Assembly (NCBI GenBank): GCA_024278215.1
Contig: JAJRTR010000176.1
Location: 1-9,423 of the forward strand
DNA from: a bacterium
GTDB lineage: Bacteria > UBP15 > UBA6099 > JAJRTR01
DNA length: 9,423 nt
Direction of reading: 5' to 3'
Shown here: piece by piece, positions 1 through 6,327 of the stretch
Layout: every line of letters starts with the position of its first letter
Numbering within the stretch: the first letter of the stretch is position 1
The notes under the pieces: model-generated
Seen by the model: the letters and a program-made list of their open reading frames with translations, nothing else
Database searches by the model: none
Told to the model about the DNA's origin: nothing
Program-made: the position numbers and the translations under genes

Positions 1-108
1 CTGCGTTGTCGGCACAAAATCATCCTCAACGTACTCGGCGAGTACGCCTGCGGGGATTTTGCACCTCCGCCTTGCTTCTGAAAAATTTCGTTCGACCTCG
101 CTACGAAC
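1..108. repeat. Palindromic, dispersed-repeat-like block
   Basis: Nested dyad symmetry is directly visible. CGTACTC at 30-36 pairs with GAGTACG at 40-46 around a 3-nt loop, and CAAAATC at 15-21 pairs with GATTTTG at 55-61 outside it. A third small stem, GTTCG at 90-94 with CGAAC at 104-108, follows. The composition (GC-rich arms, then a tract GAAAAATTTCG) recalls the REP/MITE-like intergenic repeats of many environmental bacterial genomes. This is an impression from memory; only one copy lies in the window and its left edge is cut off. It could equally be a single local structure. Confidence 0.45.
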
Positions 109-114
109 ATAATT

Positions 115-259
115 TTGATTCGTGTGTAATAAATCATTTTCCAAAACAATGTTTTTGTCAAAGTCGGTCAAGATGCTTTAAAATACTGAATGCACGTTCG
201 TTATAGTCGATCATTGTTGGTTGACAATTGTCATCTTTGACTTATTGCACACGAATCAA
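115..259. repeat. 145-bp segment bounded by 22-bp inverted repeats (MITE-like)
   Basis: The sequence at 115-136 (beginning TTGATTCGTGTG) is repeated in inverse orientation at 238-259 (ending CACACGAATCAA) with 20 of 22 positions complementary. One mismatch would be a G-U pair in RNA and the other an A-C. The 101-bp interior is AT-rich, has no open frame and contains smaller palindromes, including a perfect 12-bp one at 222-233. Terminal inverted repeats around a short non-coding interior are the form of a miniature transposable element. No clear target-site duplication flanks it, so it could instead be a cruciform-forming or transcribed structured region. Confidence 0.45.
222..233. promoter_or_regulatory. 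Perfect 12-bp palindrome TGACAATTGTCA, operator-like
   Basis: TGACAATTGTCA equals its own reverse complement over 12 bases. Such short perfect dyads in AT-rich DNA are often binding sites of dimeric regulators. It lies about 270 bp upstream of the zinc-ribbon gene, which is far for a simple operator, and inside the inverted-repeat-bounded segment, so it may just be part of that element. Confidence 0.25.
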
Positions 260-363
260 TTTTGCAATTGGCTCAATATATAGTGAGAATTTTGGGGACA
301 TGACTGAAATTTGACAGTTAGTTCCGGATCGTGTCACGTCGGGCTTGTAATGTCGCAAGAAGG

Positions 364-404
364 GGTAGGGCGGAGGTAGGGCGGGGTACGGTGACCCCGC
401 CTTA
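364..404. other. GC-rich hairpin preceded by direct repeat; possible terminator
   Basis: GGTAGGGCGG occurs at 364-373 and again at 375-384. The second copy runs into a hairpin: GGCGGGGT at 380-387 pairs perfectly with ACCCCGCC at 394-401 around a 6-nt loop, and the stem extends three more pairs (377-379 with 402-404, one of them G-U). A T-rich stretch (CACTTTTATAGTTTTTA) follows on the plus strand, so it could act as an imperfect Rho-independent terminator insulating the zinc-ribbon gene from upstream transcription. The T-run is interrupted, and the direct repeats suggest a dispersed repeat instead. Confidence 0.4.
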
Positions 405-504
405 CACTTTTATAGTTTTTACGCTACTCCTCTTACATCTTTTCTTTGTTGACAAGACACTACCTATAATAAAAACGCACAACTTAAGTTATAATATTTA
501 TCCT

Positions 505-2031
505 GTGGCTGACTATGCAAAAAAATTTTGCACATCCTGCGGGCGCCGGCTCAGGGCCGGCAGCGGTTTCTGCACGGGTTGCGGCAAAGCCTTCCTGCGG
601 GAGAAAACGGCTGATGATGCGCCGCCGATTTCATTTCGTTCCGGAGTACCGGCTCCGCCGACCGATAAAAAACCGGTTCAGCCTGTGCCGCCCCCACGGG
701 TACTGCCGGTTGTCCGTGTAACCGATCCTTCAACAAGAATCTCCGGGCCGCTGCCTGTGCCGCCCCCACTGCCTCCGGAGGCAATGCCGCCCGCGCCTGC
801 CATGCCGACCCCGGTTGTTATAATCGCTCCGCTTCCATCTCCGTTTTCCACGCCGTCTGCTCCTCTCGCCCCGCGTGAACCTCCCCCCGGCCCGCAGCGG
901 GATATTGCTGTGTATGATACGTTCTCTATCGAGGAACCGGAAGCCGTGTGGAAGACAGTAGCTCCGGCGGACAATACGGACGATACGATCTGCGGCACCG
1001 TGCCGGAAAAAGTAAAACAGGAATTGTTTCAGGAAGAACATGCGGATTCTGCGGTGCCGGAAGAAGAATCTGTATGCCGGGTTGAAGCAGCGAGAGAAAA
1101 AGAACAGGCCGAACCTGAATCCCCCGAAAAAGAAAAACCACTCAAGAAGGAAAAAGAAGTCCGGGATAAAGAACATCGAAGAAGAGGCGGATCAAAAACA
1201 GCAATAGTACTGACAGGGATATTGGTGGTAGCGGCGGTCGTCGGTTTTGTAGTAGCCGGACTCATGGCGCCGGACAGAAGGGTTGTCGACATCCCGGCCC
1301 TGGATGTGCCTCCGAATGTGCGGATAATGGAGAAACTTTTCGAAAGTGACGTACCTGCGCCCGAGCTCACAATTCGAGCCGAGATCGGCATGGATGCACA
1401 GAAAGAAGATGTCCGCAAATTGCTCGATGACATCTTCGAACGCTATACCGCTTTTTATCGGAAAGCTGCGGGACGCGACCTCGGCGCAGTGACGATTTAC
1501 CTGTATGCGTCTGAAGAAATATGGCGCGAAAGTCCCGGTTGGTGGGTTGGTCGCCTGAAGTGGGAGCGCGGCGGAAAACCGGTGTCGGATTTCAGGATGG
1601 ACGCTGTTCTGCCCCGCTCCTCTGTTCCCGGCTATGGATACACGACCCCCGGGGAATACCTCGATGATGTCGACTCGATAGCAAGAGAAACCGTTCTCGC
1701 CGTCGACGGCATTCGTGAGCTCGTCAGGAAATACGATGCGATGGACATAGACGAAAAGCAACTCCGGGAACGTGCCGAACTCCGCGCCACCATCATGTCC
1801 GGCTTCACCCGCGACCTGCCCGAGCCACCCGGAAAAGAATATGAGAAACTCCATAAAGCACTCGAAAAACTCGTCGAAGAAGCCCGCTTTTTTCAATCAC
1901 TGTTCCCGGCTGACGGCGCGCCCGGCGACCAGCCCGACATAGACCTGAAAACGATCTACAAGCGCTTCAAATCCTTCGATGCAGCTCATGCCGCGCTGTC
2001 AAAGGAACGAAAAGCCTTTGCTCTGAATTAA
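505..2031 (+). CDS. Zinc-ribbon, single-pass membrane protein with proline-rich linker
   Basis: The product is about 508 residues from the GTG at 505. Residues 8-27 form a short treble-clef zinc ribbon with Cys9, Cys12, Cys23 and Cys26 (CTSC...CTGC), the type found at the N-terminus of many bacterial membrane proteins. A Pro/Ala-rich linker (about 40-130), an acidic then Lys/Glu-rich stretch (166-226), one transmembrane helix (232-254) after an Arg/Lys cluster, and a roughly 250-residue mainly helical C-terminal domain follow. The topology would be cytoplasmic ribbon, external C-terminus. I do not recognise the C-terminal domain; Trp-rich GWWVGRLKW lies in its middle. The frame is open back to 331, but zinc-ribbon proteins usually begin a few residues before the first CxxC, so GTG 505 is preferred. 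No Shine-Dalgarno precedes it. TATAAT at 490-495 would place a transcript start near 502, so a leaderless mRNA is possible. Function unknown; scaffold or sensor is a guess. Confidence 0.8.
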   Translation: MADYAKKFCTSCGRRLRAGSGFCTGCGKAFLREKTADDAPPISFRSGVPAPPTDKKPVQPVPPPRVLPVVRVTDPSTRISGPLPVPPPLPPEAMPPAPAMPTPVVIIAPLPSPFSTPSAPLAPREPPPGPQRDIAVYDTFSIEEPEAVWKTVAPADNTDDTICGTVPEKVKQELFQEEHADSAVPEEESVCRVEAAREKEQAEPESPEKEKPLKKEKEVRDKEHRRRGGSKTAIVLTGILVVAAVVGFVVAGLMAPDRRVVDIPALDVPPNVRIMEKLFESDVPAPELTIRAEIGMDAQKEDVRKLLDDIFERYTAFYRKAAGRDLGAVTIYLYASEEIWRESPGWWVGRLKWERGGKPVSDFRMDAVLPRSSVPGYGYTTPGEYLDDVDSIARETVLAVDGIRELVRKYDAMDIDEKQLRERAELRATIMSGFTRDLPEPPGKEYEKLHKALEKLVEEARFFQSLFPADGAPGDQPDIDLKTIYKRFKSFDAAHAALSKERKAFALN

Positions 2032-2078
2032 TAGTCCTTACTCGCACCTGGGGAAATATGAGGGTCAGTTGTTTCCGG

Positions 2079-3170
2079 TTAGAAGTATTGCCTGGCGCGA
2101 CAGTATATTTCGTATGGGTGCAGGCAGATGTATGGAAGGTGGAAGCCTATCGCCGGCTCTGCGCTTCCGACATCCAGGCATGGTGCGACACACGTTTTTA
2201 CTCTTTCTTTCGACGCTTTGAATCCCGGCGAATTTATGATCGAAACAAGTTCGTTTTTCCTGATATTTCCACCTGAGGCGTATTCGTAGCAGGGCATCAC
2301 GTTGCCGAAACTGTCGATTATTACAAAAAGGAAACCCGCGACGCAGGGTACTGTTCTCACGGGTCGATAGGCGTTTTGCAGATGTTCAAGGAAATAATGC
2401 GAGTTGGTTCTTATGTTGCGTTTCTTTAATTGCAGTTCCATGTCGAGCAGCGTTTTCATGAGTTTCGTCATATCGACCGGCTTGAGCTTATCAAAGACTT
2501 TTCCGCTGATTCCCCTGTGCTGCATGTGCGCGTGCACGGGAGTGAACTGAATCCTGGAAACATCCAGCGGCACACACATTTCTACAATGTCACGGAGAGA
2601 ATTCTCATTAAGGCTCGTCAGGGTTACGTTTATCCCGACCGGGACAGGCGGTACGCAACTACGGAAATACTTTATTGTATTCAATACTGCTTCCAGGCCG
2701 TCGACGCCCCGAATTATTTCATATTCCGCTCTGTCCGCACTGTCCAGCGATATGTGGACTACAGACAGTCCCGCACGGGCCAGTTCTTTCGCTCGCGAAG
2801 CCGTGACAGCCAGGCCGTTTGTGTTCATGTGCGTGCGGATGCCACAGTTTCTGAATGCGGCGATACAATCAACGAGGTCATCCCTCATGGTGGGTTCCCC
2901 GCCGCCGATGGAAACGAGTTTCACGCCGAGCTGCTTCATGCCGGGAATGAGGGATGTTATTTCATCGGTGGTCAATTCGTCCGCACCGCCGCGAGTGCTC
3001 TTTCCGACATTGCAAGTCACACATGCTGAATTGCACTTGCTGGTTATGTCGAGGTAGACAACAGGAATACGGACAGGGGCGGTATTCGTATGCCGCGACA
3101 GCCACACAGCAATGTAGTCCGACACCATCGGCATGATACCCGTATTTTTTCCGTCTGCCGCACTGCTCAT
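2079..3170 (-). CDS. Radical SAM enzyme with C-terminal SPASM/Twitch-like cysteines
   Basis: The 363-residue product has the radical SAM signature CNSACVTC (Cys46, Cys50, Cys53), which binds the [4Fe-4S] cluster that cleaves S-adenosylmethionine, followed by the GGGEPT motif (89-94) for SAM binding and the usual alternating TIM-barrel elements (MNTNGL 115-120, HISLDS 139-144). The C-terminal part carries further cysteines (276, 294, 327, 331, then 349 and 357), with the CxxxxF..ID..GNVMPC pattern typical of SPASM or Twitch auxiliary-cluster domains. The start ATG at 3170 has AGGTGG (3177-3182) six bases upstream. The aminotransferase gene ends 21 bp before it, so the two are surely co-transcribed and probably act in one pathway. 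Substrate is unknown. Family precedents with an aminotransferase partner include BtrN (aminocyclitol oxidation) and DesII (amino-sugar deamination); peptide modification is also possible. Confidence 0.9.
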   Translation of the reverse strand: MSSAADGKNTGIMPMVSDYIAVWLSRHTNTAPVRIPVVYLDITSKCNSACVTCNVGKSTRGGADELTTDEITSLIPGMKQLGVKLVSIGGGEPTMRDDLVDCIAAFRNCGIRTHMNTNGLAVTASRAKELARAGLSVVHISLDSADRAEYEIIRGVDGLEAVLNTIKYFRSCVPPVPVGINVTLTSLNENSLRDIVEMCVPLDVSRIQFTPVHAHMQHRGISGKVFDKLKPVDMTKLMKTLLDMELQLKKRNIRTNSHYFLEHLQNAYRPVRTVPCVAGFLFVIIDSFGNVMPCYEYASGGNIRKNELVSIINSPGFKASKERVKTCVAPCLDVGSAEPAIGFHLPYICLHPYEIYCRARQYF

Positions 3171-3191
3171 CTCATTCCACCTGTTGCATTA

Positions 3192-4451
3192 TCATCCCGT
3201 CGCGGTTCCGGCGTGACCGCGCAGTCCGTGTCTTTCTCCGACCGCTTCCACACCGGCCCGGACAATAGTACATACCCGTTCCACATCTTCGCAGGACAGC
3301 CCATGATAGACCGGGAACGAAACAGCCTCACGCGAAACTCTCGATACAACAGAATTGCCGTCTCCCGAACAATCGTCGGCAATCTCCGCGCCGATGCCGA
3401 TGTCTGTTCCTCTCGCGGCAAGGTAGCGCCTGAGCCGAAACGTGTCGCAGGGAACTCTGCCGACGATCATGTGGCAGGTGCCCTCATCACCGGCGGCAGT
3501 ATGCTGAAAAGCAACAATATCGCCAAGCGACTCGTGATACAGCGCCCTCAACTGTCTTCTGGCAGACAGTCTTTCCCGGTAATTATGAAGGTTGCTTTTC
3601 AGAATTTCCGCGAATCCGCCCGGCATTGCCGCCGACCTGATTTTCGTCACTTCGCCGGGGGTCTTATTGCCGCTTTCTCTCGAACGATACAGTTTCACAA
3701 ACAAGCTCTGCGCCCAGTGGTAGCTGAAAAGAGTCATCGGAATCCGCCACAGAACACTGCCGAGAAGCAGCTTTTCCAGAAGTGCTTTCAAGACATCGGG
3801 CAGAATGTTTTCAGGCTCGCCGTCCAGTTCGCAAAGTCTTTCGCGCACCCTGCGCAACCACTGCGTGTCGCTGCCCCATACGAGGCCGCCTTTTATACAT
3901 TGGAGCGGTTTGGAAACATCAAAGCTGGTGATCGCCGCGTGTCCGAAACTCCCCACGGGTTTCCCTTCGGTCAGAGCGCCAAGCGCCTGTGCGCAATCTT
4001 CGATCAGCAACAGGCCCCTGCTGTCGGCTATTTCCGCATAAGCGCCGATGTCGCACGGCTCGCCGAACAGGTGTGTCGCGACGATCGCTCCTGTCCGGCC
4101 TGTGACGGCGTCCGCCGAGCGCGCCGGGTCCATCTGGAACGTGTGCGGGTCGATGTCCACGGCTACCGGCGCGAAACCGGACGCCCGAACCGCCGGATAC
4201 AACAAACCGAATGTATATGCGGGCAGCAATATTTCCGCGCCCCTGTCCAGTCCCGACGTTTCCAGCAGCAGTTGCAGGGCTACGCGCCCGCTGGCGACGG
4301 GCAACGGAGAGCGAGACGCGACAATCTCTCCGAGTGCTTCATCGAGTTCAGCGCGGAGCGTGTCCGAGATCGGCTCGCCGGACATCGCGTATTTCAAAAC
4401 AGCCGACATTCCATCTTTGAAGTACGGTTTTCTGCGTGGAATCGTTTTCAA
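3192..4451 (-). CDS. DegT/DnrJ/EryC1/StrS-family PLP aminotransferase
   Basis: This 419-residue protein has the length and motifs of the sugar/cyclitol aminotransferase family. ASGRVALQ (53-60) forms the cofactor phosphate loop, LPAYTF (76-81) is the family helix start, IEDCAQALGA (150-159) supplies Asp152 to the pyridine nitrogen and Gln155, and SFDVSKPL (176-183) carries the Schiff-base lysine, Lys181. The N-terminal IPRRKPYF matches the family's usual beginning. The start is TTG at 4451: an in-frame TAG at 4458-4460 excludes anything further upstream, and the next in-frame ATG (codon 15) would remove the conserved IPxxKP segment. GGGGA (4461-4465) nine bases away is a fair ribosome site. 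Such enzymes transfer an amino group, usually from glutamate or glutamine, to keto-sugars or inososes. A hydrophobic helical insertion around residues 216-255 is slightly unusual. It is the first gene of an operon with the radical SAM gene. Confidence 0.92.
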   Translation of the reverse strand: MKTIPRRKPYFKDGMSAVLKYAMSGEPISDTLRAELDEALGEIVASRSPLPVASGRVALQLLLETSGLDRGAEILLPAYTFGLLYPAVRASGFAPVAVDIDPHTFQMDPARSADAVTGRTGAIVATHLFGEPCDIGAYAEIADSRGLLLIEDCAQALGALTEGKPVGSFGHAAITSFDVSKPLQCIKGGLVWGSDTQWLRRVRERLCELDGEPENILPDVLKALLEKLLLGSVLWRIPMTLFSYHWAQSLFVKLYRSRESGNKTPGEVTKIRSAAMPGGFAEILKSNLHNYRERLSARRQLRALYHESLGDIVAFQHTAAGDEGTCHMIVGRVPCDTFRLRRYLAARGTDIGIGAEIADDCSGDGNSVVSRVSREAVSFPVYHGLSCEDVERVCTIVRAGVEAVGERHGLRGHAGTATG

Positions 4452-4531
4452 TGCATTCTATCCCCGGCGAGATGCTGTCTGCGGCCCTCAATTACAAAAT
4501 TAAAACCACTTCACCGATAATCCGTTTCCAG

Positions 4532-4540
4532 TGATATTAT
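4532..4540 (+). promoter_or_regulatory. Extended -10-like element for the membrane/propeller gene
   Basis: TGATATTAT on the plus strand is a TG, one base and TATTAT, a 5/6 match to the -10 consensus in extended form. It would start transcripts near 4547 and give a short leader before the TTG at 4580. No clear -35 is visible. Together with the minus-strand element at 4544-4552 it forms an imperfect 21-bp palindrome. Confidence 0.35.
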
Positions 4541-4543
4541 TGT

Positions 4544-4552
4544 ATTATATCA
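4544..4552 (-). promoter_or_regulatory. Extended -10 promoter of the aminotransferase/radical SAM operon
   Basis: Read on the minus strand the bases are TGATATAAT: a TG dinucleotide, one spacer base and a perfect TATAAT hexamer. Extended -10 elements can work without a good -35, and none stands out here (TGTAAA at 4565-4570 is weak and spaced 15). The predicted transcript start is near 4537, giving a leader of about 86 nt before the TTG at 4451. It overlaps the facing plus-strand element at 4532-4540. Confidence 0.5.
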
Positions 4553-4579
4553 GATACGCGCATCTTTACAGACACCATA

Positions 4580-6196
4580 TTGAACCGACACGCGCAGGAA
4601 AACATAAAATCGCAACTGAACGGTCGAATATTGAAAAAGCTCTTTAGTAAAAAATGGCTGATAAGCATCTCCGCCGTTATCGCCGCGCTGGTGATCGTGA
4701 TCATGCTGGATTTACGACTCGCCTTTTATTCACTCCCGGTCGTCATCGTCATTGGAAGTATATTCCTGGTGCTCCACGAACTCGGAAAGCGCAGACCGGC
4801 GCTGCCGGACTACAGCCGCCTGCACCTGTGGCTGGGGTTGATATTCTGGCTGTTGCCCGCCGTGCTGGCGGTGATTTTTCAGGTGATGTTTTTCCGGCTG
4901 TTCGGATATTACGGACTGGCGATAATGCTCGCGGGCGGAGCGGCGGGAATATTCGTCCTCGAGAGCGGTCATGTCGCAGTTCCTATCATCTGCGCCGCCC
5001 CGCTGATCTACGCGCTGAAGTTCGCTGTAAGATGCGGCGACACGCTCGTGCCTGTTTTGTTCGGTGCTGTGGCCGTGGTTCTGTTTCTTGTCAGAAACAT
5101 AAAATGGAAACTTCCGGTCGCTGTCAGATTCGCATTATTCTCACTGATATGCAGTTTTATTTTCTCGGCATACTGGTACATACTGCCGGGAATGCGGGGC
5201 TACGGCGATATGGCATCGTCCGGTGCAGATACGCCGGTAAGGCATATCCGTGAGTTCGAGGATGCCGCACGCAAAACCGGTTTCCCGAGGGAATACTACT
5301 CGGTGGTCGAGAATTGCGCGGGCGACACCTTATATCTCACCAATCTTTTCAACAGTCCCGGAATAATCGAACTGAATCCCGTCGGCAAACACGTCAAAAT
5401 GCACAGCCGTCTCCACGGAGCAACAGAGAAGTTGATCTTCGACTGCCGGGCAGGCCGCGTTTTCACCGCCGAATACACGACCGGATATTTTTACATACTC
5501 GACGCGGCTGATCCCGATAAAATAATCACTGCGAAAAAAACTTCGATCATCAAACCCAGCAGGATTTACATGTATCCCGATTCGGAGCTCATCTACCTAA
5601 ACGGCGATCAGCCTTCTTTCCCGTGGTACATCCTGAACACGGCCGGAGAAGTCCTCTTTGAATTCGAGTTGGGCCGCATCGAGGAGATTGTCCCCCTGTC
5701 CGACGGCTCGTTCCTGACATCGTTCGGCAATGCGATTCACCATTTTCGATACGACGACAAAAACAAAAAACTCGAGGAGATAAAAACCGTTGGATTCCCC
5801 GAAAAGGGACTCTCCGCTTTCAGGCCCGGCCCCCTGTACCAGCATCTGGCGTATGATGAACAGAATGAAACATTGTACATATCCGACTTCAACACAGGCA
5901 GGATATACAGCGCGAAAATGCCCGGACTCGAGATACGTGTCCTGGCAGAACCCGGCAGGAGTATAAGGCACATAGCATATTCAGCGGCATATCATGTCGT
6001 CGCGGCGGGCAACTTTGTCACGGGTGATATCTTCATAATAGACACACAAACCGGCGACACTGTTTTTAAACAAAACGTCGGCTCCCGCTTAAGAGGCGTC
6101 ACTGTCTCACGAGACGGCGAAAAAGTTTATGCCGTCAGCAGGGACGGTGTGTTCGAGATATCACTCGAGAGTGTCTTCAAACACGGTGAACGATAG
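4580..6196 (+). CDS. Polytopic membrane protein with beta-propeller-like C-terminal domain
   Basis: The product is 538 residues. About six or seven hydrophobic helices fill the first 200 residues (roughly 26-43, 48-66, 82-104, 110-127, 131-150, 155-172, 179-201). The remaining 330 residues form repeated short beta-strand units such as LYISDFNTGRIYSA (432-445), DIFIIDTQTGDTVF (483-496) and EKVYAVSRDGVFEI (514-527), the pattern of NHL/YVTN-type beta-propellers. The propeller probably lies outside the membrane. I recognise no named family; adhesion, signalling or envelope roles are guesses. The start is uncertain: TTG 4580 is the first possible one, since TGA at 4532-4534 closes the frame upstream, but it has no Shine-Dalgarno. 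TTG at 4631 is an alternative that keeps all the helices. The gene is divergent from the aminotransferase operon. Confidence 0.8.
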   Translation: MNRHAQENIKSQLNGRILKKLFSKKWLISISAVIAALVIVIMLDLRLAFYSLPVVIVIGSIFLVLHELGKRRPALPDYSRLHLWLGLIFWLLPAVLAVIFQVMFFRLFGYYGLAIMLAGGAAGIFVLESGHVAVPIICAAPLIYALKFAVRCGDTLVPVLFGAVAVVLFLVRNIKWKLPVAVRFALFSLICSFIFSAYWYILPGMRGYGDMASSGADTPVRHIREFEDAARKTGFPREYYSVVENCAGDTLYLTNLFNSPGIIELNPVGKHVKMHSRLHGATEKLIFDCRAGRVFTAEYTTGYFYILDAADPDKIITAKKTSIIKPSRIYMYPDSELIYLNGDQPSFPWYILNTAGEVLFEFELGRIEEIVPLSDGSFLTSFGNAIHHFRYDDKNKKLEEIKTVGFPEKGLSAFRPGPLYQHLAYDEQNETLYISDFNTGRIYSAKMPGLEIRVLAEPGRSIRHIAYSAAYHVVAAGNFVTGDIFIIDTQTGDTVFKQNVGSRLRGVTVSRDGEKVYAVSRDGVFEISLESVFKHGER

Positions 6197-6231
6197 AAAC
6201 CGGCGGGCAATAATTTATCTCCCGTATTTGA

Positions 6232-6260
6232 TGGAAAAGCAGGCGGGCGTTGACTACAAT
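6232..6260 (+). promoter_or_regulatory. Candidate sigma70-type promoter for the IolN-like gene
   Basis: TGGAAA (6232-6237, 4/6 to the -35 consensus) and TACAAT (6255-6260, 5/6 to the -10) are separated by exactly 17 bp. A transcript would begin near 6267 and have a leader of about 60 nt. The match is modest and the upstream gene ends only 36 bp earlier, so read-through from it cannot be excluded. Confidence 0.3.
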
Positions 6261-6327
6261 AGTTGAAACTCATCCTGCGACGGTGAAAGGCAGCGTGGTC
6301 CGGGATAAAATAACAAAGGGAGGCAGC

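Larger units (their letters stand above)
1..504. other. Non-coding, repeat-rich intergenic region
   Basis: No convincing gene lies in this stretch. The one plus-strand reading frame here (6-206) crosses palindromic repeats, lacks a ribosome binding site, and its translation looks like frame noise rich in Arg, Ser, Cys and Phe. The region instead holds a palindromic block (1-108), an inverted-repeat-bounded segment (115-259), a T/A-rich segment with a TTTTGGGGACATGACTG motif (292-308) and a GC-rich hairpin (377-404). The frame of the zinc-ribbon gene stays open back to about 331, but that upstream part overlaps the hairpin and reads as non-coding. Confidence 0.7.

Noticed and set aside
6-206. 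66-codon plus-strand frame at the left edge
   Set aside because: It runs through palindromic repeat sequence and into the inverted-repeat segment, has no ribosome site, and its translation has no domain-like character.
449-470. TTGACA and TATAAT as a promoter for the zinc-ribbon gene
   Set aside because: Both hexamers are perfect but only 10 bp apart, too short for sigma70-type recognition.
331-504. N-terminal extension of the zinc-ribbon gene, including a hydrophobic stretch like a signal anchor
   Set aside because: The bases form a GC-rich hairpin with direct repeats and AT-rich promoter-like DNA; related zinc-ribbon proteins begin just before the first CxxC, which fits GTG 505.
3090-4520. 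Long plus-strand frame of 476 codons opposite the aminotransferase
   Set aside because: It is antisense to a gene with clear family motifs and its Arg/Pro/Ser-rich translation shows no domain.
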